The notes: generated by a model not told the origin, from the letters alone. A stretch of DNA of 64,000 nt from Methyloversatilis universalis EHg5 (GCF_000378945.1 NZ_KB900539.1:1404527-1468526); one strand, 5' to 3'; numbered from the stretch's first letter, positions 17,423-26,379 are shown. Translations and numbers: made by a program.

Positions 17423-18007
17423 TCATTCCATCCAGCCGATGCGCCCCTGACCGGTGTCGTTGAGCCGGGCGATGAAAGCGGGCGCGTCGGGTTCCGGCAG
17501 GCTGATCGCCATCGTCACCACCGAGTCGTGGGTGACGTCGACCAGCGTGGCGCGGGCAGCGTCGATTTCCCGCCTGACCGCACCTTCCAGCGCGTAGGGC
17601 AGGGTGCAGCGCAGCGTGCGCAGCCGGGTCAGCGGCACCTTGACCGCACCGGCCAGTGCCGAGGCCACCGCGTCGGTATACGCCCGCACCAGGCCGCCGG
17701 CGCCGAGATTCACGCCGCCGTAGTAGCGCACCACGGTGGCCAGCACGCCTTCCAGGTCCTGGTGGCGCAGCACTTCCAGCATCGGTCGGCCAGCGGTGCC
17801 GCTCGGTTCGCCGTCATCGACCGCGGCCGACTGGCCGCCGGCCAGCAGCGCCCAGCACACATGAGTAGCCCCCGGATGCTGACGCCACAGCTCGATCACG
17901 CGCGCCTGTGCGGCCGCGCGGTCGCGCATGGTCTCGACACAGCCGATGAAACGGCTCTTCTTGATCGTGAGGTCGCTGTGGACCGGGGCGGCGAGGGTGT
18001 TCGGCAT
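17423..18007 (-). CDS. yigZ: YigZ/IMPACT family protein
   Basis: A 194-residue protein with the IMPACT (UPF0029) N-terminal domain: IKKSRFIGCV, then HVCWALLAG, DDGEPSGTAGRPML and VVRYYGGVNLGAGGLVRAY, followed by a ferredoxin-like DUF1949 C-terminal domain. Bacterial members are linked to translation or RNA binding, but no precise reaction is established. It lies downstream of pqqA on the same strand, separated by a strong terminator, so it has its own promoter. Confidence 0.9.
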   Translation of the reverse strand: MPNTLAAPVHSDLTIKKSRFIGCVETMRDRAAAQARVIELWRQHPGATHVCWALLAGGQSAAVDDGEPSGTAGRPMLEVLRHQDLEGVLATVVRYYGGVNLGAGGLVRAYTDAVASALAGAVKVPLTRLRTLRCTLPYALEGAVRREIDAARATLVDVTHDSVVTMAISLPEPDAPAFIARLNDTGQGRIGWME

Positions 18008-18070
18008 GGGGCCGCAAGCTTACCGCAGGCGGCGAAGGGGGCGGTTGTGCGCGCTGCGGGGGCCGTGGAC

Positions 18071-18102
18071 AAAAAAAGAGCGGGCCGGAGCCCGCTCTTT
18101 TT
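18071..18102 (-). terminator. Intrinsic terminator of pqqA
   Basis: A 10-bp perfect stem (18075-18084 with 18091-18100) with a six-base loop is followed, on the minus strand, by a run of T. It begins 18 bases after the pqqA stop, so the pqqA transcript is short and monocistronic. Confidence 0.85.
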
Positions 18103-18119
18103 CGTCCAGCCGCGGGTGA

Positions 18120-18194
18120 TCAGCGGTTGGCGACGTACATGGTGATTTCGAAGCCGAAACGCAGGTCGGTGGCCTTCGGGGTTTGCCAGCTCAT
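18120..18194 (-). CDS. pqqA: Coenzyme PQQ precursor peptide PqqA
   Basis: A 24-codon gene reading MSWQTPKATDLRFGFE then ITMYVANR. The conserved Glu16 and Tyr20 (E-x3-Y) are the residues that PqqE/PqqD crosslink to make pyrroloquinoline quinone, the cofactor of periplasmic methanol and other alcohol dehydrogenases. The TDLRFGFE core and the terminal NR are family hallmarks. AGGAG stands eight bases upstream of the ATG. No pqqBCDE is adjacent: the gene has its own terminator and faces the divergent DUF423 gene. The 219-base leader region (18195-18413) holds an inverted repeat, CACTGC/GCAGTG at 18224-18239. Confidence 0.93.
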   Translation of the reverse strand: MSWQTPKATDLRFGFEITMYVANR

Positions 18195-18413
18195 GTCAGT
18201 CTCCTTGGAGGTGTCCGGTCGGTCACTGCGGATGCAGTGCATGGATCGAATACTGCGCCGCCGACCGCGGACCGACCTCCAACCGGTCTCGAAAGACGGC
18301 TCAAGAATTTCATGAACGGCCGCACCGGCTGACCGGCATCAACGCAGACCCGTCGCCGGTTGCGGGTGAAAGCTGGGGTAAGCTCCGGCACGCCCGTCTT
18401 CCGGACCGACCAC

Positions 18414-18794
18414 ATGCCTGATTACGCACGCCGCTTCCTTTTCCTCGCCGCACTGGCCGGTGCGCTGGCCGTGGTACTGGGTGCCTTCGGTGCCCACGCG
18501 CTGAAGGCGCGGCTGGACGAACCCATGCTGGCGGTGTGGCAGACCGCGGTGCAGTACCACTTCTGGCATGCGCTGGCGCTGGGGCTGATCGGCCTGCTGG
18601 CCCTGCACCTGCGCGATGCCTCCTGGCTGATGCGGGCAGGCTGGCTGATGCTGGCCGGCCTGCTGCTGTTCAGCGGCAGCCTGTACGCGATGGCGCTGAC
18701 CGGTACGCGTGCGCTGGGCATGGTGACGCCGTTCGGCGGACTGGCTTTCATCGCCGGCTGGCTGGCGCTGGCCTGGGCGATCAGGCGCGGCTGA
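18414..18794 (+). CDS. DUF423 family membrane protein (YgdD-like)
   Basis: A 126-residue protein with four hydrophobic helices. The family pattern [13 protein letters not shown] near the N-terminus, VWQTAVQYHFWHALAL in the middle and VTPFGGLAFIAGWLALA at the end identify DUF423. The function is unknown. The start MPDYARR at 18414 precedes the first helix directly. Confidence 0.88.
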   Translation: MPDYARRFLFLAALAGALAVVLGAFGAHALKARLDEPMLAVWQTAVQYHFWHALALGLIGLLALHLRDASWLMRAGWLMLAGLLLFSGSLYAMALTGTRALGMVTPFGGLAFIAGWLALAWAIRRG

Positions 18795-18826
18795 GCCGCC
18801 TCCGCGGCCCGCTCAGGGCCTGACCT

Positions 18827-20896
18827 TCACCACCAGGCGTTGATCGACAGGCTGCCGAAACGTCGCCAGTAGCCGCTGCCGCCGCTGGCCGATCCGGCTT
18901 CGCTGTCCGACATGCCGGCCGCCGCGCGCAATTCCCAGCCCGGACCAAGGTCGTAGCTGATCCAGCCTTCGACCAGGTAGTTGCGGCCCGAAGCACTGCT
19001 GCCGAAGCCATCCCGCTCGCTGTAGCGACCGGTGGCGCCTTTCAGATACCAGGCCCATGGCCTGTGTTCGCGATACAGCGCAAGAAAGACCCGGGCCTCG
19101 CGGTAGCGCTCCGGGTTGTAGTAGCCGCGATTGGGGCGTCCGGCGTCCCACGGCCGGCTGTCATCGAAGGTCTGCCCCTCAAGACCCACCAGCAGACGCG
19201 GCACCAGATTGAATGCGTAGTCGGTACGCCAGGTGAGCCGGTTGCGCTGGTTGCCATCGTCGAAGTCGAGCCGCGCCAGCCCGCCGGAGAAGCTCCAGCG
19301 CGGTGTAGGGCGGTACTCCACGCCCAGCGAAGCGTCGCGATAGTCGACCCGGTTGTTCAATGCGCTGATGGTGTCGATTACGCCATTGCCGATCTCCGCG
19401 TCGATGCGCCACAGATCTGCCGGCACATAGCGGGCGCGGGCGCGCCACAGCAGGCTGGTCCAGCCATCGTAGTCACGGGCACCCAAGGTCAGCGAGGGCC
19501 ACAAGGTGCCGCGTGGGCTGTCGACATCACCGATTCGCCTGCCGTAGCGGGCACTCAGTTCCTGACCGTTGATGGATGTGCGTGCGCCGCCATTGACCGG
19601 ACGACCGCTCAGGCGCGGCAGGCGCAGGCCGATTTCCGCGCTTTCGGCCGGTGACAGGCGCCAGCCGGTGAGCGCCCACGGCGTCAGGATGTTCAGCCGG
19701 TCGGCGTCTTCCGAATAGTCCAGGCCGGCCGACGCGTAACGCCGCGTGGTGTCGCGGCCGATGCGTCCGTCGCGCAGCCATTGTGCGTCCGCGTCCTGCA
19801 GCGGATCCAGCAGCGGCATGGCCTGGTCGGCGTAACCGGCCCAGTACAGCGCACGCGCCTGTGCGACGCGGCGGCCCTCGTCATCCTTGCCGGAGGGCTC
19901 AATGCGTCGGAACTCGCTTACCGCGGCGCGGTGGCGGCCGCTGAAGTTCAGCACCTGGGCCAGACCCTGGCGCGCTTCGGTGTCGTCCGGGCGATCGGCG
20001 AGCAGACGGCGATAGGCCGCCTCGGCTTCGTCATGGCGGTCAGACCACAGCAGTGCGCGCGCCCGCCCGCCGAGCGCCTGACGGTCGTCCGGGCGCGCCT
20101 GCAGCAGCCTGTCCCAGGCTTCGGCGGCGCACGGGTGTCGGTCCAGCGCGGCGCAGGACTGCGCCAGTCCGCGCCAGGTTTCCGGCAGGTCGATACCGGC
20201 AGCATGGGCTTCGGCGAACAGGCCGCGGGCTGTGTGCGCATCGCTGTTCCACAGCGTCTGCCAGGCGAGCGCGGACAGCCATTCCCGGCGGCGCGCCGGC
20301 GCCAGTTCGATCGCCCTGGCCCAGGCGGCGGCCGATTCGCCGTTGCGGTCCAGTCGGCCGAGCAGGCGGGCGCGTTCGGCCCAGGCGTCAGCGTCTCGGG
20401 TGCGTACCGCGTCGAGCTGGTCCAGCGTATCGAGCGCGGCAGCGCTGTCGCCCTGCGCGGTCTGCGCAGCCAGCCGGGCACGCAGGGCCTCGATCAGGCC
20501 GCGCCGGCTGTCCGCGGTCTGTTCCGGCGTGGCCCACTCGTTCATCCGTTCGCGGAACAGCTCGATCGCACGGTCGTGACGGCCGGCCCACAGCGACTGC
20601 CAGGCGAGCGAGGACAGGATGTCGTTGCGCCGCTGTGGCGCCACCCTGAGTACCTGTTCGTAAAGGTCGGCGGCCTGCGCGTTGTGGTCGGCGAAGCCTT
20701 CGACCCGCGCGGTTTCGATCAGCAGATCGCTGTCCTGCGGAAACTGTGCGACCAGTGGTCGCAGCAGTTCGAGCGCCGGTGCGTACTGCTGCTGCGCCAC
20801 CTGCGCACGCGCCTGCTCACGCTGCGGATGGACCGCCTGTGCCGGGAGCGCGAGCAGGCAGGCGCAGACGGTGGCGATCGGGAGGCGTATTTTCAT
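18827..20896 (-). CDS. pgaA: Poly-N-acetylglucosamine outer-membrane export porin PgaA
   Basis: Outer-membrane protein with a periplasmic TPR superhelix and a C-terminal beta-barrel through which PNAG leaves the cell. The start MKIRLPIATVC at 20896 begins a signal peptide with cleavage after AQA near residue 22. TPR-like helices run to about residue 380, and the C-terminal third alternates aromatic and polar residues and ends INAWW, as expected of a porin C-terminus. The 689 residues fall within the PgaA size range. It is the last gene of the run PEP-CTERM-pgaD-pgaC-pgaA. Confidence 0.85.
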   Translation of the reverse strand: MKIRLPIATVCACLLALPAQAVHPQREQARAQVAQQQYAPALELLRPLVAQFPQDSDLLIETARVEGFADHNAQAADLYEQVLRVAPQRRNDILSSLAWQSLWAGRHDRAIELFRERMNEWATPEQTADSRRGLIEALRARLAAQTAQGDSAAALDTLDQLDAVRTRDADAWAERARLLGRLDRNGESAAAWARAIELAPARRREWLSALAWQTLWNSDAHTARGLFAEAHAAGIDLPETWRGLAQSCAALDRHPCAAEAWDRLLQARPDDRQALGGRARALLWSDRHDEAEAAYRRLLADRPDDTEARQGLAQVLNFSGRHRAAVSEFRRIEPSGKDDEGRRVAQARALYWAGYADQAMPLLDPLQDADAQWLRDGRIGRDTTRRYASAGLDYSEDADRLNILTPWALTGWRLSPAESAEIGLRLPRLSGRPVNGGARTSINGQELSARYGRRIGDVDSPRGTLWPSLTLGARDYDGWTSLLWRARARYVPADLWRIDAEIGNGVIDTISALNNRVDYRDASLGVEYRPTPRWSFSGGLARLDFDDGNQRNRLTWRTDYAFNLVPRLLVGLEGQTFDDSRPWDAGRPNRGYYNPERYREARVFLALYREHRPWAWYLKGATGRYSERDGFGSSASGRNYLVEGWISYDLGPGWELRAAAGMSDSEAGSASGGSGYWRRFGSLSINAWW

Positions 20897-20909
20897 GCCG
20901 CGCAATGTA

Positions 20910-22175
20910 TCAGGCCTCAGGCCCTGTCCGGGGCGTGTTCCAGCGCACCGGCAGACGCGACGGCTTCATGAACAGATGGCGCAGCGACAGGCAGGTGGTG
21001 ATGGCGAGGAAGGCCCAGTAGATCAGCGGATAGAACACCGCGTACGGAAAATAGCGCCAGATGCCACGGTCGTAGCGGTGATCGATCAGCGTACCGAGTG
21101 CGAGCTGGGCGAGGCACAGCGTGGCGATCACCATGCCCCACAGATTGGGGAAGGGCGAGGCACCTATCGGTGGAATGCCGACCGACCACGACACCAGCCA
21201 CAGCGCGGTCATGCCGATGAACACCACCGCCCACAGGATGGACAGCACCGATTCGATGAACATCGGCCACATGCGGCGGTAGCGCCAGCGGGTGAGCACG
21301 TCGGCATGACGGCGCAGCACTTCCATCAGGCCGCGTGCCCAGCGCAGCCGCTGGCGGAACAGCGCCCTGAAGTGGGTGGGCACGGTCATCCATACGATGG
21401 CGCGCGGTTCGTAACGGATGTCGAAGAAGCGTCGCTGCAGCTTCCAGGTCAGTTCGATGTCTTCGGTTGGCATGTCGGGCGAAAAGCCGTCGACCGCGAA
21501 CAGTGCGCTCCGGCGGAAGGCGGCCACCACGCCGGACACGGTGACGATGCGGCCCCAGATGCGCTGCGAGCGGCGCAGCAGGCTCACGATGGAGGTGAAT
21601 TCGATGGCCTGCAGCCGCGCCAGGAAGGTGTCGACATTGCGTACCCTTGGATTGCCGGTGACCGCCGCCACGCGCGCGGAGCGAAAATGCGGAACCATGT
21701 GCCACAGGATGTCCGGTTCCGGCTCGGCGTCGGCATCCATGATGAGCACGATCTCTCCGCGCACCATGGGCAGCGCGTCGTTCAGCGCCATCGCCTTGCC
21801 TTCGTTCACCCGCTTGTCGACCAGACGCACGCGGCCGGACTGCACGAAGGGCAGCACGCGCTGCACCGTGAAGTCGCTCGATCCGTCGTTGACGACGACG
21901 ATCTCATAGTCCGGATAGTCGACATTGCAGCAGGCCGCCAGCGAACGGCCTATCACGGCCTCTTCGTTGTGAGCCGGTACGAGTATGGTCACCGCTGGAG
22001 CCCAGTCGCGCGGCTGGGGCGTGTCGTCGCCGCGTTCCCAGCGGAACACGAAGAACAGCGAGGTGGTGACCCACACCAGGCTGGACACGATGGGATAGGC
22101 GGCGAAGAAGAACAGCGCCGCCATGTAGCCACCGGTCTGCTGGATGGCGGCCACCATTTCGGGTACCGGCAGCAC
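20910..22175 (-). CDS. pgaC: Poly-beta-1,6-N-acetylglucosamine synthase PgaC
   Basis: Family 2 processive glycosyltransferase in the inner membrane that polymerises UDP-GlcNAc into PNAG. The visible motifs are VVVNDGSSD (donor binding), LIMDADAEPE (metal-binding D-x-D), TEDIELTWK (catalytic base) and QRLRWARG (Q/R-x-x-R-W). Membrane helices flank the catalytic core at both ends. I chose GTG at 22175, two bases after the pgaD stop with AAAGG upstream; ATG at 22157 is an alternative. The length is 421 residues, near the family norm. Confidence 0.9.
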   Translation of the reverse strand: MLPVPEMVAAIQQTGGYMAALFFFAAYPIVSSLVWVTTSLFFVFRWERGDDTPQPRDWAPAVTILVPAHNEEAVIGRSLAACCNVDYPDYEIVVVNDGSSDFTVQRVLPFVQSGRVRLVDKRVNEGKAMALNDALPMVRGEIVLIMDADAEPEPDILWHMVPHFRSARVAAVTGNPRVRNVDTFLARLQAIEFTSIVSLLRRSQRIWGRIVTVSGVVAAFRRSALFAVDGFSPDMPTEDIELTWKLQRRFFDIRYEPRAIVWMTVPTHFRALFRQRLRWARGLMEVLRRHADVLTRWRYRRMWPMFIESVLSILWAVVFIGMTALWLVSWSVGIPPIGASPFPNLWGMVIATLCLAQLALGTLIDHRYDRGIWRYFPYAVFYPLIYWAFLAITTCLSLRHLFMKPSRLPVRWNTPRTGPEA

Positions 22176-22177
22176 GC

Positions 22178-22594
22178 TCAGCCTTTGGCGAAGATGCGCT
22201 CGAGCGCCGGTGGCTGTCCGGTCCGGCGGTTCAGCGTGCGGTACACCTTGCGCCCATCGACCACGCCGATCACCGTGATGCGGGCCTGCATCAGCAGAGG
22301 CCAGTCGGCGAGCACTTCGCGGCCGTTCCAGTCCTGTTCGTAGCGGGCGCTGGCTTCGACCGCATGGGTGCGCGCTCCCTTGGCACGAAAGATCGCGAGG
22401 TTGTGCAACACCCAGTACAGCGTGATGGCCGGGCACAGTACCAGCGTGGTCAGTACCAGCCAGGCGAGCATGCTGTAGTCCGGCAGGTCGAAAGCGACAC
22501 GCGACCACAGCCAGGCGAAGAGCATCCAGCCGGCCAGAATGCCGACCCGATGCAGCAGACGACGTCCGGTGCCGGGAAGCGGATCCCGCCGCAT
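22178..22594 (-). CDS. pgaD: PNAG biosynthesis protein PgaD
   Basis: A 138-residue inner-membrane partner of PgaC with two hydrophobic helices (AGWMLFAWLWSRVAF and LAWLVLTTLVLCPAITLYWV) and a cytoplasmic tail. In E. coli, PgaC and PgaD together bind c-di-GMP to switch the synthase on. Its ATG overlaps the stop of the PEP-CTERM gene (TGATG). The order D-C-A is reversed with respect to the E. coli pgaABCD operon. Confidence 0.82.
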   Translation of the reverse strand: MRRDPLPGTGRRLLHRVGILAGWMLFAWLWSRVAFDLPDYSMLAWLVLTTLVLCPAITLYWVLHNLAIFRAKGARTHAVEASARYEQDWNGREVLADWPLLMQARITVIGVVDGRKVYRTLNRRTGQPPALERIFAKG

Positions 22595-23403
22595 CAACGG
22601 CGGCGGCGCGCCGCTGCGCCGATCAGCGCGAGGCCACCGGCCAGCATGGCCCAGGTGGCGGGTTCAGGCACGGCCAGCGGCGACGTGACCAGTGCTTCGG
22701 TCGGTACCAGCGCCCAGTCGGTGGAGCCGCCACGGCTCCAGCGCAGATCGACGACGCCCGCTTCCAGCCGGTTGTACACGCCCAGTTCGAAGCGGTACAG
22801 GCCAGCCGCGAGCAGCAGGTCATCGGCGAAGCCTTCGCGATCACGCGGGTTCACGCCATCCTGCTCGATGCCCGCGACGCTGCCGTCTGAGCCGTAGAGC
22901 TTGAAGAAGAAGCCGTCGTCGTACAGCACCGAAAAGTTATAGGCGTCGGCTTCGGTAATGCGGATGTAGCCGGTGAACTGCGCCAGCCAGTTGGTCTGCA
23001 GTTCGGCTTGCGGCATGGCCACCGTGTTGCCCCACTGGCCGGCGTACAGGTCGTTGTACAGCGTGTTGCCGAAATTGATCTGGCTGGCCAGACCCGACCA
23101 GGTGGAGAGCACCGGCGACTGTCCGGCCGGCAGGCCGATCAGCGCATTCCAGTCGGCGAGGCCCCACACGCCGGTGCCCCAGGCATAGCTGCCGATCGGG
23201 CTGCCGCCGCCGTAGCTCTGGGTGGCTTCGTCCCACAGCACGGTGCTGCCCTGCCAGCGGTCGTCCACCTTCACGAACAGTGCCTGGGCACCGGTGCCGG
23301 CGGCATAGCTGCCGGCCAGCGTGGGGTTGAGACCGATGGCCGCGAACAGCGGGAAACTGAGCGTGGACAGGACTGAAACGACGGTGACGTGGCGGATGTT
23401 CAT
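22594..23403 (-). CDS. PEP-CTERM sorting-domain protein with PA14-like region
   Basis: A secreted or surface protein of 269 residues. An N-terminal signal peptide (to about residue 22, SFPLFAA) is followed by a beta-rich body. The segment YIRITEADAYNFSVLYDDG resembles PA14/carbohydrate-binding modules. The C-terminus VPEPATWAMLAGGLALIGAA followed by RRRR is a textbook PEP-CTERM signal (PEP box, hydrophobic helix, arginine cluster) recognised by an exosortase. It is the first gene of the PNAG operon and is translationally coupled to pgaD, so it is probably a matrix component. Confidence 0.85.
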   Translation of the reverse strand: MNIRHVTVVSVLSTLSFPLFAAIGLNPTLAGSYAAGTGAQALFVKVDDRWQGSTVLWDEATQSYGGGSPIGSYAWGTGVWGLADWNALIGLPAGQSPVLSTWSGLASQINFGNTLYNDLYAGQWGNTVAMPQAELQTNWLAQFTGYIRITEADAYNFSVLYDDGFFFKLYGSDGSVAGIEQDGVNPRDREGFADDLLLAAGLYRFELGVYNRLEAGVVDLRWSRGGSTDWALVPTEALVTSPLAVPEPATWAMLAGGLALIGAAARRRR

Positions 23404-23469
23404 GATCGGATCGGGACAGGAATGCGGGGACGTCTCCGTACGACGAGGTCGGTGGACGTTTGTTCAATA

Positions 23470-23491
23470 TAACTTAGGTCACTAACTTAGG
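23470..23491. promoter_or_regulatory. Direct repeat upstream of the PEP-CTERM/pga operon
   Basis: The 9-mer TAACTTAGG occurs at 23470-23478 and again at 23483-23491, a 13-bp period, in an AT-rich patch about 70-90 bases upstream of the operon's first ATG. It looks like a tandem regulator site or an operator overlapping the promoter. The rest of the 186-base gap holds an imperfect inverted repeat around CGCGCCGGC and GCCGGCGCG but no certain promoter. Confidence 0.35.
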
Positions 23492-23589
23492 ACACGACGC
23501 GCCGGCATGGCGTGTCATAGCTCACGACCCGCCGGCGCGTTGTGTTAAGCCCTGTCACAGGGCGGTGGCCCGGGCGTTCCTGCCCGCGC

Positions 23590-26379
23590 TCAGCGCGCCC
23601 GCTTCAGCACGCCGATCGGCGGCGCCCAGCCTTCGCCCGGCGCCTTCTTGCTGGTGACCAGCGTGAGCTGGGCCGGCGCGAACACGTTGGCGTTGTGGGT
23701 GACCGGGGTGGTGATCAGATACTGCGCCCGGGTTGCACCGAGGAAGCGGCCGACGCGATCGATGTTGGCCACGTCCAGGTGGGCGAACGGTTCGTCGATG
23801 AACACGAAGCCGCCCGGGCGGCTTTCGTCCATCAGCAGCGCGATCAGCAGGATGAGCGATTTCATCACCTGCTGGCCGCCCGAAGCTTCGCCGTCGTTCA
23901 GGCCGACCGCGCCCTTGCGGTCGAAGTCGAAACTTACGTCCAGCCCGGCCTGCGCCAGCGACAGGTCGTCGTTGTCCAGATGCGGCGTCGGGCAGTCCAC
24001 GCCGACGCCGGCCAGTTCGCCCAGCGCACGCAGGTTCTTCGCGTACTGGCGCACCGTGGCGCGCAGCTTGGCGATGTAGGCCGAGCGCGCGTCGTCGGTC
24101 AGGCGCTGCGCGGTGGCGCAGTAGCCCTGGCGGGCGGCGTAGTCCTGTTCGCGCTTGGTCAGGTCGTCACGCAGCCGCTCGCGCAGCGTGAGCGCCGACG
24201 GATCGGTGATCCAGTCGCCGCGCGCCAGCAGCGTGCGCAGGCGTTCCAGTTCGCGCCGTGCGGCCCGGGCGTCGCCATAGCGTTCGGTGAGCTGGGCCAG
24301 TTCCTGCGGGTCCAGCCAGTGTGCGGGCATGCCGCGCCGGCGGCTGCGCAGACGCAGCAGCCGGCGCGCCTGGTCGGCGCGGCGCGGCGCCGATTCCTGG
24401 CTCAGTTCGCGCAGCCGGCGGCCGCTGTCGTCGATTTCCCGGCGCCGGCGGTCCGATTCGACCTCGATGCCGCGCAGGTTCTCGTTCAGCCGTTCGACCT
24501 CACGGCGCGCGCTGTCGCGGGCCGCCTCGGCCGCGTTGCCACGTTCGCGCGCAGCCGGCAGCGCCGCCGCAGCTTCGGCGAATTCGGCGCTGCGTGCGGC
24601 CAGCAGGCTGGCCGACTGCAGGCCGAGCAGGCGCGCGCGCAGACCGGCCACCTTCTCGCGTGCGGCGTCCAGTTTCGGGCTCAGCGCACGGCGCGCCGTG
24701 TCGAGCGCCGAAATGTCGCTGCCCAGCTGGGCGATGCGCGCCTGGCGGGCCAGTTCGCCGAAGTGGAATTCGCTCGGCCGGCCGAGATGGCGGGCGCCGC
24801 GTCTTTCCTTGTGATACGCGTCGCGGGTGATCCACTCGGCATCGCGCGGCAGGCTGCGCGCCGCTTCGGCGTCGTCGACGCGCTGCATGCGGTTTAGCAG
24901 GTCGCACAGCCAGCGCGGCACCGGGGCGGCGAAGCGCACCACCTCGGCCAGCGAGCCGGCGCGGGCGGCCGGCGCATTCTCGCGCTCGGCCACGATGAAG
25001 TGACGGAAGCGCGCGCGTTCGCCCAGCGCCCAGGCGGCGTGGCGGTCGTCCTCGCGTTCCAGCAGGATGAGGTGGCGATACGGGCGCAGCACCGCTTCCA
25101 GTGCCGCCTGCCAGGCGGCGTCGGTCACTTCGACCACGTCGGACAGCGCGCTGTGCGCGATGCCGGCTTCGTCGAGCTGGGCGCGGAATTCACTCACTTC
25201 GCGGTCGCTGGGCGCGCCCCGGCGCTCACGCGCGGCGCGCAGCGCTTCGGTTCTTTCCTCGAAACGCTGCACCAGCGCGCGCTCTTCGGCGGTCAGTTTC
25301 GCCACCGCCGATTCGGCGTCGGCGTGCTCGGCTTCCAGCGCCAGCGCATCGGCGCCGTGTTCGCTGGCGACCCGGTCGCGCAGCTTGCGCTCTTCGTCGA
25401 GCAGGCGCTCGATGTCGCGCAGCGCGTCGTGCGCAGTCAGCTGTTCGGCTTCGGTGGCCTTCTCGGTGGTGCGTGCGGCGTCGAGCGCGCCGCGGGCGGC
25501 GTCGCGTTCCGACTTCACCGTGTCGAGCCGGGCGGTGGCGGCGTCGTGGTCGAAGCGCAGCCGCCGCACATCTTCACGCAGCCGCGCCAGGCCGCTGCGT
25601 TCGCCCTCGGTTTCACGGGTCAGTTCGGCCACCTCCAGCCGCGGCACGATTTCCGATTCCAGCGCGTGCGCCTCGTCGCTGTGCTGCTTCCATTCGAGGT
25701 AGTTGTCGGCCTCCATGCGCTTGGCTTCGGCCTGGGTGCGCAGCCGGTCGAGGTCCAGACCGATGCTTTCCAGTTCGCGCTCGGCGCTCTTCTGTTCTTC
25801 GCGCGCGGCCTGGTAGTTGTCCAGCACCTCCTTGTCGCCGAACACGTCGAACACCAGATCGAGCAGCGCGCGCGGCGAGTATTCGCACAGCTTGTCGGTG
25901 TCGCCCTGTTCCAGCGACAGCACCTTGGCGATGGCCGGCGTCAGGCCGCCCCAGGCGAGCCGGTTCTGGTAGTCGCGCAGGCCGGCCCAGTCGCCGGCCT
26001 CTTCCAGCTGTTCGATTGCTACGTTGCCATCGACGATGGCGTAGTCGCGCGTCCAGTCGCCGCCAGCGCGCCGGATGCGGCAGGCCAGCGTCACTTCGTC
26101 GTGGATGCAGGGGAAGAAAGGGCGCTTGCCGGTGCCGCCCGGTACGTTGGCCACCACCGCGCGTATCCAGGCGAAGTCGCGGTCGGCGCGTCGCACGTAG
26201 CGGCGGTAGTCGCGCTTGCCGGAACAGCGCAGCGCGAACAGCGTGCGCAGTGCGTCGAGCAGCGTGGTCTTGCCGGAGCCGTTGGGGCCGACGATGGTGA
26301 TGATCTGGGCGTCGAGCGGCAGCGTGAAGCGGCGCCAGAAGTCCCAGTGCACCAGTTCGAGTTGCTTGATGTGGAACAT
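23590..26379 (-). CDS. mksB: SMC-like condensin ATPase, MksB type
   Basis: Chromosome-organising ABC-type ATPase of 929 residues, short for an SMC (MukB is near 1480) but right for MksB. Walker A GPNGSGKTT is at 31-39. Two long Arg/Glu/Ala-rich coiled coils surround a hinge-like globular region at about 415-560 (SDVVEVTDAAWQAALEAVL). The signature SGGQ is at 833-836 and Walker B GFVFIDEP at 857-864. It is the last gene of the set membrane protein-MksF-MksE-MksB, starting 53 bases after mksE. The Wadjet JetC ATPase is the main alternative. No nuclease gene follows it. Confidence 0.75.
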   Translation of the reverse strand: MFHIKQLELVHWDFWRRFTLPLDAQIITIVGPNGSGKTTLLDALRTLFALRCSGKRDYRRYVRRADRDFAWIRAVVANVPGGTGKRPFFPCIHDEVTLACRIRRAGGDWTRDYAIVDGNVAIEQLEEAGDWAGLRDYQNRLAWGGLTPAIAKVLSLEQGDTDKLCEYSPRALLDLVFDVFGDKEVLDNYQAAREEQKSAERELESIGLDLDRLRTQAEAKRMEADNYLEWKQHSDEAHALESEIVPRLEVAELTRETEGERSGLARLREDVRRLRFDHDAATARLDTVKSERDAARGALDAARTTEKATEAEQLTAHDALRDIERLLDEERKLRDRVASEHGADALALEAEHADAESAVAKLTAEERALVQRFEERTEALRAARERRGAPSDREVSEFRAQLDEAGIAHSALSDVVEVTDAAWQAALEAVLRPYRHLILLEREDDRHAAWALGERARFRHFIVAERENAPAARAGSLAEVVRFAAPVPRWLCDLLNRMQRVDDAEAARSLPRDAEWITRDAYHKERRGARHLGRPSEFHFGELARQARIAQLGSDISALDTARRALSPKLDAAREKVAGLRARLLGLQSASLLAARSAEFAEAAAALPAARERGNAAEAARDSARREVERLNENLRGIEVESDRRRREIDDSGRRLRELSQESAPRRADQARRLLRLRSRRRGMPAHWLDPQELAQLTERYGDARAARRELERLRTLLARGDWITDPSALTLRERLRDDLTKREQDYAARQGYCATAQRLTDDARSAYIAKLRATVRQYAKNLRALGELAGVGVDCPTPHLDNDDLSLAQAGLDVSFDFDRKGAVGLNDGEASGGQQVMKSLILLIALLMDESRPGGFVFIDEPFAHLDVANIDRVGRFLGATRAQYLITTPVTHNANVFAPAQLTLVTSKKAPGEGWAPPIGVLKRAR

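Noticed and set aside
18127-18315. A 62-codon plus-strand frame over the pqqA region.
   Set aside because: It is the antisense of pqqA, which has the full family motif, a ribosome site and a terminator.
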